Assembly (NCBI GenBank): GCA_964304625.1
Contig: OZ199838.1
Span: 13,268,001-13,332,000, forward strand
Direction of reading: 5' to 3'
DNA: 64,000 nt
Source: Kudoa neothunni
Taxonomy: Eukaryota; Cnidaria
Position 1 is the first letter of the stretch; every line of letters starts with the position of its first letter. Of the stretch, positions 25,138 through 37,448 are shown one piece after another. A program made the position numbers and the translations under genes. The notes below the pieces were generated by a model. The model did no database searches, had not been told where the DNA came from, and saw nothing but the letters and a program-made list of their open reading frames with translations.

Positions 25138-25333
25138 CAACATTCCTTGAATCTTCTAAAAACGAGCGACTCCAAAAACCGTTCATTATTATCTTGTTAT
25201 TGTGACGCTATTATAGAGCCTACATCATTACTTGGTAGTGTTGAACTGTTTTTTTATTGCGTTGCCTGGTTTGATTTTGATTGGTCAATTGCCAAACAAT
25301 CGCATTCATTTTAATATAATATACAATACTTAA

Positions 25334-26200
25334 CCCTCGAATACCTGGAGATGTCCAATCAGCGCTTGTTATATCAATAACTTTTACAAAATATTTTATT
25401 TCCTTTTCTCCCTGGGTGTATTTTATAATAAAATTGTGTTTTAAAAATATTCAAGTAATGGAGTTTTACGTTTAATTTTTTTCTCTAAGAATCAGAAAAA
25501 AGCTACACACATGCCTGTACCTGAACATGCCCATCATAAATGAAACGTTTAAATAGTTAAAATATATAAAAAAAGTTTTCTGCAGTAAAATAAACATAAA
25601 TGTACTTTTAAGCGAGAACTTTTTTTAAAATTCATTTTTTTGTCTCAATAACTACACGATTCTGTTAACTAATTTAATCTGGCATAGGAATCACACTTAT
25701 TACAATAATCTTGTTAAACTAGATATCGAAAAAAAGTAACACGTTAAATATAGCTGCTTAAAGTTTAATTTATACCGTCTTATCACAACTTACAAATTCA
25801 AAATCTAAAAATCCTTACATTAAATACATTTAACAAATTTATGCCGACAGGGGGAGAGATTTCGTAATAAAATGATGGATTTTGAGAATAATGGGAAACC
25901 TTAGCTGTTATATAATATTAAGAAGAAAATGTGAAAAATAAAGCTATATAAACAGATTATCTCTAATTTTTCGCGCCTTTAAAAGTATACACAAACATAA
26001 CTATTCCTGTTCTTCGCATTTGTGCAGATAAACGTCACAAATATGTATCGTTGATTTATTTTTATTAAATTAAATTTATTACATTTTAAAATGTAAAAAA
26101 TAACGTAAATAATTATGTTCTTAACCTTTAATACAACGATTTTTGTTATTTTAATATATTTAGGGGGTGGTCACAGTGGCCACCTCCAGGTATTCGAGGG
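25334..26200. mobile_element. piggyBac MITE with exact TTAA flanks
   Basis: The element is flanked by TTAA on both sides (25,330-25,333 and 26,201-26,204). Its ends are inverted and start CCCTCGAATACCTGGAG, identical over 17 bases. Next to the right end is a subterminal palindrome, GGTCACAGTGGCCACC. The 867 bp interior is AT-rich and non-coding, so this is a non-autonomous copy. No transposase with these ends is in the window. It lies immediately downstream of cofilin. Confidence 0.88.
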
Positions 26201-26204
26201 TTAA

Positions 26205-27103
26205 TTGTTTGGTGGGTGAACAGTTTTCTGTTTTATCTGTGATAGTACATGAGATTGTTCTTTTGTGCAGCTTATTTAAAATATCATTTTTTACTCGATA
26301 TTAAATAATGTGGCAATAAAAAGCGATTACTCGTCAATTATATTATTTTAGGTGTAAGTTTAATTCAGGTTTATCGGATATAAACCGAACGCATTTAATT
26401 AGGAGTTGTTAGATAACTATGAGTATTCGTTAACTTTTGGTTAGTTATTTGAAATCATGTGATATTTTTAATTTCGGTTGGTGTAAGAAATAATATTTAA
26501 AATTATTTGATGAAATTCCAGCCTATTTTAAGTTTTGAAAGATCAACTATTTTATTTTTGATGTTGTACCTCAACGGCCAAGGTGATAAGATTTGTTTCC
26601 TATATTGGACAATAGTTGGCGCCATTTTGGATGCCACAAGTGGGTTATGAACAATTAGTTTATTACTGGCATCCTCTGAGGGTATTAAAAATTACCACCA
26701 ATGTAATTATGATAGTATCCTATGATGAATGACGCGTAGTTTTTAATATGAAATACACTTATTAGTCAGGATTAATATTTAAGATTTGTCCGATTATCCA
26801 TTGATTTAAGCTAACAAATATGCAAACCCATTACAGACGCGAATAAATTAAAATTGGAATGTATGAAACTCCAAGGAAAGTATATTTTATTCGAGTTCTA
26901 ATGTTAGCTAACTTAACAACATTATGAGGGATGAAAGCAAATTAAACATTTTTTAAAAAACAATATTTGATGCATATAAACATCAACATATTATTCACTT
27001 TTGGGAAACTACTCTAATAAATAATCTTTCGTTCGTAAACCCAGATGGGCTACCAATAGTTAGAGGGTAATTTTGGGAGAGGCTTTACATGTTCTATCTA
27101 AGG
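26205..27103. other. Intergenic, nothing recognised
   Basis: No gene or terminal repeat is seen. Confidence 0.35.
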
Positions 27104-27275
27104 CAGTGTTTCCCAACGTGGGCCCGCTCCACTGGAGGGTGGTGGGGCGCGGAAAATCATGAGAATTTATATAACATGAATTATGGTTAGATAATTGGGC
27201 AGTATGACGTAATTTGAATTCAATACCGAGATTTTCGATATCGCTTATCATTGAGTTACGATTAATCTTTTATCT
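27104..27275 (+). repeat. hAT-like MITE fragment
   Basis: It starts CAGTGTTTCCCAACGTGGGC, the form of end common in hAT elements. A stretch ending ATATCGCTTATCATTGAGTT is shared with 49,790-50,070 (ATATCGTTTATTATTAAGTG). The other end is not found, so this is a fragment. The open frame on the reverse strand here is a chance frame. Confidence 0.45.
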
Positions 27276-27379
27276 ACTATCTATTATATACTGTATTTCA
27301 GGATCAACTTGAAACAAAAACAAAAATGATTTAAACTATTAATTTTCAATAACCTCAGAATTTAGACATCTAGTAAAAT

Positions 27380-28550
27380 ATGTTTCAGAGTGGTTAAAAT
27401 AGTTAGAGCATTGTTCTGGCGATATTTGATTAGGTGTATCTAGATGGCATTATATAGTTCGTCTTTATTCTGAGGAACTTTGTTTCTAACAAGACATTTT
27501 ATTTGATTGAATAATTCTTCAATAGGGTTTAAGAACGGAGAATACGGCCGTAGAAACAACATTTTATGCCTGCTGTTGTTGATTTTATTGACAATAACAT
27601 CCGTCCTGTGGAATTTTACATTACCCATGATTATCAAAGAATCTGGAACTCCGCAATCATCAAATCTTTGAAAAGTTGGTCGATATATTCTGAAAAAAAT
27701 ATGTTGATTCGCCGAGCCTTCATGAACTTGAAAAGTCCACATTCTATTGTAACTGATATCAGCGATAAGAGCTATATTCTTCGGCCTTATAAACTGAACA
27801 TTTCTACTTGCCCTAGCGCCTAATGGCGATCTACAAAAGATCGCTGCATAAAAAGTGAAAATCCGGATTTGTCTATAAATATTATGTGAGGTAGTTGTGG
27901 TTTTAAATTCAGATATTCGAGCATATAACTACAACCTTTAAACATATATATATATATATATACAGGAGTTAAAAACCTTTTTCTTTTAGATATATTTTTG
28001 TGAGAATTTCTCGCTACAGGTACGAGTGAAATCTTTTCAAAACATTACTAATTGTCTGAATCGATTCGTTTATTCGAAATCTCGCTTTAACGGCGTCTAC
28101 CAGCGATTTTAATGTAATCGTACAATGAAATGTCGATACAATTATTATAAATCGTTTTTGCTCATCATTCAAGATAGAACGCCGATCTCCATCCGTCTTC
28201 TTCTTATTAAAATGTTGTGTTTCGTCAAATTCTTTTATAATACGACCAACGGCGGTAGGATGACATTTAAAAGCTTTAGCGATTTTTTTTTCTTGTCATT
28301 CCGTCCTTGAAAATTAAATAAAATAATTATTACAATTATAGCGGCTTACATCATAAAATTCTACAATGACAGGCCTCTTAGAATTTTCATGATTAGCATG
28401 TACTCTTTTGGAGCCATTGATATTTTGAAATGTTACATTTTGATACGATTCAGTTGAAGAAGGGTCTGATGTCCCACTTAATCGCATACGCAGTAAAAAA
28501 ATTTTCCTTATAGAGAGACATATATGAAATTTTAAAAAAATCATAATGTT
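27380..28550 (-). mobile_element. Second Tc1/IS630-like transposase relic
   Basis: On the reverse strand, FIDKSGFSLF lies near 27,870, IIMGNVKFHRT near 27,640 and PYSPFLNPIEE near 27,525. The pieces line up with the transposase at 20,810-21,690, including 34 residues from the second catalytic position to Glu. The second Asp has become Gly (MGN for MDN), so the enzyme would be dead even without its frame breaks. Further upstream, bases near 28,165 (GATCTCCATC) match the same element. No terminal inverted repeats were found, so limits are approximate. Confidence 0.75.
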
Positions 28551-28599
28551 CCGAAAAATCTTTAAGTTATTTTCAAAGTGCCAAATGTTCCTACGACTG

Positions 28600-29561
28600 T
28601 TTAGAACATAGTGATTTTTCGATTCAAAGTTTGTTAAACGAATTACATGAGTTAAGTTGTAGGTTTAATACCTGCCTATGTACTGGTGGTGGTCGGTTGA
28701 AGTTAACTTTCACCCTTTATACTCGATCAAATGTTAATTAAATGATATCACCTATCTTTATATATAGGGTTGGTGTGTTTATTTGAGTGTTTGCACAAAT
28801 ACACTCCTTATGTCGGGAGGTTAACGTATTTGACTTGAATAGCATATTTTTAAAGTGCTGTTAGTGGCTTTAGATATGGCTAAGAGTCTATATTTGTACC
28901 ATTAATAGTGAATTCGTAGAGCATGCTATAATAGGATAGATTAAAACATTATAATGCAAGCGTTGTATCCGTGGATTTCATTGAAATCGTCCGCTATGTT
29001 GAACTTTCAATGATTAAATTTAATGCAGATGGTTGTACTCTTATTTCGTCTAATTATATAAATTATTAATTTTAATAATGACGAAATTTGTAGTTGTTTC
29101 TGTGAAATTGCGTATTAAAATGTATGTCGGACCAAAAGATATTAATTTGAGCAATAAAAATTAATTTTCTTATGTTTTCTTCTATCTCTATATATGTTTT
29201 CTTTTTTTCTCTCTTGAGCAGTCGTACGGAAGTTTTCTGAGCGAGCCGGGCCAAAACTGGACTTTGAAAAATCCAAGGACCAAAAAATAACGTTTTAAAT
29301 AGCACTTTAATGGAATTGGAATAATTTAGTCTTAATGGCGGGTCACGAAATTGTTAATTAAACGCCGGGGTTGATGCACCCCTGTACAGAAATGATCATG
29401 ATTTCAATTTCGCAAATTACAATCGTTGAAAGTATGATGCATAAAAATTTTTAGTTTATTGCTTCTATGGGTTAATCCAAAACTTCAATATGTTTTTTAA
29501 ATGTTATTAAGAAGCGTGTCTACGTGATTCTTCCCAAGCAGCGTTGGGCAATTCCCGTTAG
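28600..29561 (+). mobile_element. Helitron relic, second copy
   Basis: It aligns with 13,590-14,577 for nearly 1 kb (shared: GGTCGGT-GAAGTTA, AATCAAATGTTAATT, TTATGT-GGGAG, GATCATGATTT). It ends with a CCCAA...TTGGG hairpin and a worn TTAG-T terminus at 29,558-29,562. The 5' end is missing. Confidence 0.65.
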
Positions 29562-30557
29562 TTAAAAATATGGGTCAAACAAAAAGTAATAAAAATAAAC
29601 TCACACAGTTTATTTTGATGAAAATTCTCAGTTAACTTTGTTGCTTTTTCGTAAAAAACTCAATTGTACATACCTAATGACATAATTTTAATCAAACAGA
29701 CCTTAGTTGGAATCAATTTTAAAGCAAGGCAAGTTTTTCAATGCATAATTTAAATGTTTATTTCCTATATTAGGATTATATAATTATAAAATATTCTTAT
29801 TACTCACTTACTTAATAATTTATGATCCATATGCCACTGTAACTTCGAAATTATATTTCTATTGTGTTATTACAAAAATATTGACGATAACTTAATATAC
29901 GCGTGACAAGTTATAATTTTAATTAATAAAATAAAAACAATGGATTTCTAAATTTTTAGAGATGTTAATGTCGCATTATTTCACAAAATCACCTGTGTAA
30001 GAACCAGTAAGAGAATCTCATACTTCGTTTAATCGTTTAATATATGTTAAATACGGATTTGATTTATTCTCAACGTAATATACATTTTATAGCCCAATAA
30101 ATGTATTGATTGATGTTAAAAAGGGTTTTAAATACCAAAAGATAGTTAAATTGAATAAAAATATTTTTCGACTTGCGTTTATCAAAATTTTGCGAAATCA
30201 TGATATTAAACAATTTTTATTCATCATATAAACTGTAAAATGAAAAATTATTTATTAGAAACGTGCATTTTAAATTTTTAAATATATCTTTAATTTTTTC
30301 CGCAATACCATTTCTTTTTATATTTAAACCCCAGAAATATTTAGCATATTTGATAAAACTTCAAGTGGACACTTCTTAGTGCATAAATGACATACTTTTT
30401 GATGAGATCGAAAAAAATTTTTTTTTTCACATCTGGCGCAAATACATTGGTGTTTCAACAAACGCTCAGTCATTCAAAATCACCTTGAAATTTCGCCACG
30501 TAACCGCGCAAGCGCAATAGAGAGTGTTGTTATTCGCAGTGGGGAGCAAATTCTCTA
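29562..30557. other. Upstream region of SEC13
   Basis: There is no gene here. The last 130 bases are less AT-rich than the rest and include GCGCAAGCGCAA, which may mark the promoter or 5' untranslated region of SEC13. This is inference from position. Confidence 0.35.
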
Positions 30558-33500
30558 ATGGTATCTCTGGCTTCATACTTTAATGTAATTTGATTATTTG
30601 TAGGAAAACAGATTCTCCTGTATAGAGACCAATCATAATGGTTTAATAGTAAGGAGTTCATACTAAAACAATGTAAACTAAGTTTTTCTAATTAGCACGA
30701 CGTACAACCCGATTTTTTTGGAAAATGGCTAGCAACATGTTCATCCGATAACACAATTCACATTTATGATATGAAAAATCTTGAAAAAACCAAACCAATT
30801 GCTATACTTAGTGGGTAATAGTTCTTTCCAACAACCTTATCGTTTAAATTGGATCAGCCTATATTATCCTGCCTTTAGGCATGAAGGTCCAGTTTATAAG
30901 TTATGTTGGGCTCACCCACGTTTCGGTAATGTGTTGGCTTCATGTTCCTATGACAAGAAGGTATTTGTTGTCATGGAAAATATAATTTAAATTTAACAAA
31001 AGGTTATCATATGGAAAGAACACCTTGGCACCTGGACAAATGTATACACATATGAAGGTCATAGTGACAGTGGTAAATTGATTTTTTGTGTTGGTTGCGC
31101 ATTGTAAAACTGCGAGTTTTCTACTTTGAAATTATTTACCTAATAGAAATTTTATTTTTACCTTTGAACGCGTCTTAAGCGCGAGCTTTGAATTTTTTGT
31201 TGTCGTTTATAAGACAAAGTTTTTTGTGTTCGGTTATAAATACAATAGTTAAGTAAAGAATACAATCTTTTGTAATCGTTTTATGTTTAAAATATTATAA
31301 ATTTTTTTCTTTTTCATTAGAGAATTTTGATGAAAGCATGAACCAATATCTAACTAATTTAAGCTAATTCAGTATGCCCTGATTAGGCTAATTCTGGCAG
31401 ATCTAGTCAACACACAAATTATAGCTTCGCCGTTAATATTTGTCTCATTAAGATTTATGATTTTTAATTTAATTTACAACCCCAAGAAGGCTTTCATAAA
31501 ATTACATGGTTTCCTGTTTTGGAATCTCAATTAAAAATTCTATATACTGATTTAGTCGATTTATTATATTTTCTAAATCAGGGGTTCTCAACCTGGAGTA
31601 AATTTTAAACGCAAGGGGTAAATTTAATGGCGTCAAAATTTGATAGAAGCGATTTTTGCATAAAGGGTTTGTGACGTAACTAAGGATTTCTAAGGAATTA
31701 TATTATTCAAGGCTATTAAGCCCAATAAAAAGTTGGCAGAAATGCTTATAATGTTTTTAGGAAGAAATATTTTAAAATTATTTACGAAACTATGATCCGC
31801 CTCTTTCTTATATGGCTCGTTTATTTTTTAGTGATGCAACCTAATAATAATAGTAAAAATTAAAGTGGGTATTTGTATTGTAAATAATATTTAGGTGTCA
31901 TTAGTTTGGACTATTTTTAATTATTTCTGGCCCCTAAGAGCGAAGGATTGGGATAGAAATTATTTAATTTAACAAAACCAAAGAATAAAATCTGTAGAAA
32001 GCTTATGAGTAAAAGTTTATGGGATTAAGAATTGTCATTATGCAAGCGTACATGCTTTTTAGGGGAAGATTTTACCCCTCATAATAGCTTCTTTCATTGC
32101 TAAAATAGTATAAAACCGTGAAGTAAATTTGAATTTGGCTTCCATGCTAAGGGTGTAAATTTGGATTTTTCACTAGGTCGAGGGGGTAATTTAAAAAAAC
32201 CGGTTGAGGAACCCTGTTCTAAATCGTTTTAATTGTAAAAATCTATTGAAATCGTTAATAGATATCTTAGCACGTATTCCGTGTATATTAATATACAATA
32301 GTTAATAGCGAATGTTTGGGCCCTGTTGACTCACAGACATTTGAGAAATATGCATCCCAGTTTCGTTGTTGGTCCGAATGGACTCCATTTTATTTATAAA
32401 ATTAAAACATGGTTAAGATGTTTTATAACTGAAGAAGAATAAAATAATTAGTTTCTTATTAACCCAATAATGGGTTTTAATTCCTATCATTATCATGCGT
32501 AGGTTCAATTGGATTTTGTTAAGATTCTCTATTCTAAATATATATCAAGTTATTCAGATATATCTCTGTTTTGTTATCTTTTTTAAGATATTTTTTCATT
32601 CAAATATGAAAAATATTAAAATTTTAACGAGTTTTCCATCGTGATAATCAGTAAAAAAAATTTATTCGAGCTAAATAATTGATATCTGTCAATACCTACA
32701 TAATATTTAGTTATCACAGTGACATGGTCACTTCAGGAGCATGGCCTTAATTTATTGTGTGGCTCGATGGACGGCTGTATTAGTATGGTTTATCAAATAC
32801 GTATGACAATGAAGTTATTTGTATGATAATTTGAATCCTTTTTGTTGTAGACAACGAATGGAATTCTATTAAAAAAGTAGTGGCTCACCAGGTATCAAAA
32901 TGTTAACTAATATATTTAGTTATTTTTTATAATTTTTTCGCTTAGATCGGAGTCACTAGTGTGTCATGGGGTCCTCCTTATATTTGGGAAGATGTATTTT
33001 AGGAGTGTGTGCAGCGGTTAATATTTTCTGTAGGATAATTGCATTCCCATCCAACAGTTTGTTTCTTGTGGGATGGATGGATCTATTAAACTATGGACGT
33101 AAAAATTGATCCATGATTGTTTTCTGTATGTTCTAATTGCCTTGTATTAGACTGGAAGATAAGAAACCGGTGCTTCAACAAAAACTGGAATCCCATATGG
33201 ATAGTGTTCGTTGTGTTGCATGGGCTCCCGATATTGGTACTAACGATATGATCGCAAGTGGCAGTCAGGTAAGACTATATTTTATAACACATCCAGCAGA
33301 CATTAGCTGAGTTATTGACATAAACTTGGTGAGATTTGCCGCAATGTCGACTCGCGTGTGTACCCTAAGTCTTAATCATTACTTTCCATTGTTTACCATT
33401 CCATCCTATTCAGCTTCTATAATTATAATTAACCGGACTTAAATGTTAATAATAACAATTATCTTAGTGTATTGAAATCTCAATAAATTTTAGCCCGTAC

Positions 33501-34587
33501 GTGCACTTTCGACCACTTTTGGTAATCATTTTTACGCAATCGCTAGGAGGTCAAAAGATATACCCGTCGTATTTCTTAAATGTCATTGCCGAATTATAAC
33601 TGTAATGATGTTTATGTATAAAATAAGAAGAATTATATTGTAATACATACGAAATATTTAATTCCGACAAAATTAACAATTCAGTGAGAATTTCGATCAT
33701 ATTGGAGAAAATATCTAATATAGGGTTTAGGGGTCAAACTTGGCGCTTTGCAATCTAATCAAACACATTCGTTTAATAACCCAAAAAATAGGTTTTTATG
33801 TCCAAACCCATAATTGTTATGATCACTGTCATTTATTCTAATATTACCCCTCTTCGAGAAGACCTTGTGATATAGCCAAGCATTTTTCGGTAGAACCCAT
33901 CATAATGTGTGTTATTTTGGCGAAACACTCAGCAATAGCTAATTTTAGCTTTTTTTGTGTTTACATTGCCTCCTTATAACTAAGTTTTCCGAATAAAACG
34001 AATGTTTTCAATAGGATTGAGAATTTTTTAATATGCAAGCGTGCCGAAGTCTTGGAGTTGGATACTCCCTCACTATCTAAAATACATTATCTAAAATAGA
34101 ATGGTGTACCCTAATAATAGTCATAGCTGTATTATTTAGCGTGTTTGCTACCAGTTACTCATTGTTATTGTTAAAGTTGTTCTCAATAAATTCCATAGGA
34201 CGGATCGCTTATTGTATGGAACAAACTCCAAAATGGCAACTGGGATGCCCAACTTTTACACAAATTTAACGAAACTGTATACAGTGTTAGTTGGTCTACT
34301 AACGCTCGTACACTTGCTGTGTCGTCGGGTGCCAATAATGTAAGTTTACATGGCACAGGATTATTCTAAACTAATTTTCGCTATTTTATATTGTTAAGGT
34401 TTCATTGTGGAAACGTAGAATGGATAATACGTGGATATGTGTAAGCAAAACGAATGTGGGAGGAGATAACAACCACGTTGCACAACCTCAATTAACGCAA
34501 CAGATACAACCAACTGAATCAGAACAAACAACCAATCAATATACACACGTGATGGAGACGTCCCAACACTTAGCATCGAAACAATGA
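30558..34587 (+). CDS. SEC13: SEC13, COPII coat and nuclear pore beta-propeller
   Basis: SEC13 pairs with SEC31 in the outer COPII coat at ER exit sites, with NUP145C/NUP96 in the Y-complex of the nuclear pore, and with the GATOR2 complex. Model: join(30558..30560, 30604..30648, 30696..30814, 30879..30960, 31003..31072, 32720..32800, 32851..32891, 32946..32993, 33034..33098, 33151..33268, 34199..34339, 34399..34587). This gives 333 residues, against 322 in human. The first exon is just ATG, followed by a 43 bp intron, and this keeps the family's 16 residues before HDAQ. WD repeats are clear: [99 protein letters not shown] and [14 protein letters not shown]. The C-terminus is a Gln/Thr-rich tail. 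All phases agree and no break is seen. Introns 5 and 10 are long (1.65 and 0.93 kb) and hold mobile elements. A possible AATAAA is at 34,891. Confidence 0.95.
31579..32216 (+). mobile_element. hAT MITE with perfect 8 bp target duplication
   Basis: It lies in the fifth intron of SEC13. The ends are CAGGGGTTCTCAACC and, complementary, GGTTGAGGAACCCTG, typical of hAT elements. The flanks are both TTCTAAAT (31,571-31,578 and 32,217-32,224). The 638 bp interior is non-coding. Relatives lie at 45,905-46,460 and 52,257-52,631, both in opposite orientation. Confidence 0.92.
33840..34075 (-). pseudogene. IS630/Tc1-type transposase C-terminal relic in SEC13 intron
   Basis: The reverse strand of the tenth SEC13 intron reads [12 protein letters not shown], the LNPIEN motif that carries the catalytic Glu of DDE_3/IS630-type transposases. 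Further on it reads [15 protein letters not shown], matching the RHM--Y---CL ending of that family. Stops interrupt it and only the C-terminal part remains. It is a different lineage from the elements at 20.5 and 27.4 kb. Confidence 0.5.
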
Positions 34588-36749
34588 GTTTAGCTATAAA
34601 ATGTAATAGTTCTGATGCGTTGTAATTTTTCTGTGCGCACATGGTCGATTACATCACTCTTCACTCAATATATGGTTTACAACTGAATGGCGTCTTTTTC
34701 TGTATGAAACAAGAAGAACACCGCCTAAAAATAATCAATTTTATTAAATTAAATTGAAATTTAATATAAGATACCTTCGTCTGATGTTGAATCCATGAAA
34801 CAAAGCACACTTAGTAGGATGGCAGCAACTAAATGTACATTTAGAAAAGTTTAAAATAAGCGTTAGCGTTTGTGTAGAACTTTTAGTAGCAAAATAAAGT
34901 TTTACTTTTTAAATAAATCACAAATACTTAGATATTTATATATGGAATATTGAATATAAAATTTTTCAAAAAAGGGAACAACGTATGTAGTATTTGCGAA
35001 AATATCAGCATAAATAATCCGACTAAATTATTAAATTCATTACAAAATTAAAAATATGACATTTGGTTGGATAATCGATTTAAGTGGTAAACTTTAAGTT
35101 TACAGAAAAAAATTATAAGAAAATTAAGCATTGAACTTTTGTTCATTAGCGTTGTTTCACCAAATAATTTCGTGATAATATTGTTATGTTAGTTATAAAT
35201 TTAATAATTTACTAAATACACAGGAAATATTAACATTAATTAAAGGTAAAATTATATTAAGAACCACATAATTTATAAACATGAGTTATTACGGCAATTT
35301 ACACCCAAAAAATATTTACTATTTTTGTTGTAAAAATAATCCTTTTGAATAAACTAATCAAAATTTATTTATTTTATTTAATAACAAGGATATCTCGGTG
35401 GTGGTTTGCCGTGACGCCAAGGTCGAAAATATTTGAAAAGGTAAGAATATATTAAATATTGACTTACAATTTTATTGCTTATAAATGACTTGCTAGTTAT
35501 AACGTACGTTATGATATTAGATGTACTGAAAATTTCATAGAAAACTCCGATTGAAGATTTGAACATTTCCCAACCTATTAATACTTAAGTTAGGAGCGTG
35601 GATTTTTACATCGGAGTGGCAAATTTTAATTTTATTCAGTTCGGATATGACATCAATCCGTATTCGATTTTTATAGAATTTAAATATTAATTAACATTTG
35701 CGCTTGCGCAAAGATGACATCAAATTATTTATTGTCGGGTGTCGTTAGAAGCACAAAAAATTAAATCTTCGCAATTTTTGCTCAAACTTAAGTTTATACT
35801 TTGGCATTATTTTGATATTGATACAAAAACTGACATAAGAATAATTTATTAGACTCCATTTTCAACATGATTATAAATTATAAAAATAATCTAAAAGATT
35901 AACAAAATATTCATTTAATGGTTTTTAGTAAATTCATTTATATTTTCACGTTTGCAAGAAAATAGCCGAAAATGGTACAATTTAAAATTAAAGGATTAAG
36001 ATTAGTGATTTTCTCATCTTTTGCATAATAAAATTTTGATAAACAGCCATAAAAATGAAAATTTTAGTCTAGAATAAATAGTAATCAGGCATTTATCTCT
36101 GATGAGTGCTTGCAGATTTCAAGTTGACCAATGGATCGTGCAATTGATATTTGAAAAATGCAATTTAAATTTATAAATATTGGTATAATAATCAAAGATG
36201 ACTTTATTCTTGGGAACATTTTGTCTCCAATGAGTCATATCTCGATAAACATGCTAATATAACAATTGTAAAATTATATTTGTATAGATTATTAATTCAT
36301 CATACACGCATTTAAAAATAAAATCTAGTAAGCTCAATTAATTTTATTGATAAATAGGAATAACGACAAAAAATACAAATTTAATTAGTTTACCTATAAA
36401 ATAATTTGAGGACTGAGCTTTTACTAATGCCATAATTTGGATGGTTAATTTAAGCAAGATTTTATAATTAATTTCTAAGCTGAAAACTTGACAAAGTTCT
36501 TCAATTGAATTTAATAAATAACTGTTTTAAAAATAAAAAAAATATTTGATTAATCCAAATATATTCAAAAACTTATTTAAGCGCATATTTTGTTAAAAAT
36601 CATTAAGATATGATAAACATGTGATAATGCCTAAAAATACAATCATTCGATATTCTTGCCTTGTGGGCATGCGTTTCTTTATTGCCATGAATTTGTTATT
36701 GGTGTCACTATTTCCTCATTTAGCGTATAAATACATTTATTCATTAATA
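34588..36749. other. Intergenic, nothing recognised
   Basis: This follows SEC13. Apart from the possible polyadenylation signal at 34,891 it is AT-rich, and no gene or bounded repeat is seen. Confidence 0.35.
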
Positions 36750-37446
36750 CAGTAACTTATGGGTCGCTCGCAATTATGGCCTGTGCGTAATGGATTTTCT
36801 TCTCATTTTTACGAAGATTATGGCGTGTGCGTCAACGGGCGAGAGAAAAATTCTATCTCTATTCCAAAAGTCGAACTAATGAAATATTATCAAAAAGTAG
36901 CGGGTAAATCCACCGCTAAATTTGGAACAATGAAGATGTTTGATGAAAAGGCCAGATCTGCCATGAATACTATTTTAAACACACATTAGTTATTTTAACG
37001 CTATAGCGATTTTACTGCTCCAAATTAAGAAAAACTCGCAAAGGGAGAAAATGTGAAAATTGATCTACCATTGAGATTGAAATAGTGGATTGAATTGATG
37101 AGAGAAAAAAATAGAGGATTCTTAGTAAGTTTCTATCATTTAAGCTAGCGAATTCCATATGATGTATCGCAATCAACACCTACTTCTATTAATTGGTTTA
37201 TGCCTTCATAAAAAGATTTATCCTTTCGCATAATACATTTTTTAATCTTCAAATTATCAATCGTATTCCATTAAAAATTACCTCAAATATTAAGCTACAT
37301 AAATATGCCGATTTGTCAAATTATAACGCAATTTTTTAAATTTTTGTTTATTTTCGCGTGCGCAAAGTTATGTGTCGTATTTAATGATGGCTCGTGCGTA
37401 ATGATTTTGATTACCCTTTTGGTTACGCACAAGCCATAAGTCACCG
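36750..37446 (+). mobile_element. pogo/Tigger element, internally deleted
   Basis: The ends CAGTAACTTATGGGTCG and, complementary, CATAAGTCACCG are flanked by TA (36,748-36,749 and 37,447-37,448). They match the ends of the larger element at 57,760-61,946, including the subterminal stretch before the right end (AATGATTTTGATTACCCTTT). The 697 bp inside keep only the N-terminal DNA-binding region. Confidence 0.88.
36849..36989 (+). pseudogene. pogo transposase N-terminal remnant
   Basis: KNSISIPKVELMKYYQKVAG and the following KFGTMKMFDEKARSAMNTIL match the helix-turn-helix opening of the transposase at 57,980-58,330 (EKVEIVKHYEKIS...SMKAFDVKARYYLNIIL). The frame stops at 36,987 and no CENP-B or DDE domain follows. 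The open frame starting at 36,759 is largely the terminal repeat read as protein. Confidence 0.7.
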
Positions 37447-37448
37447 TA

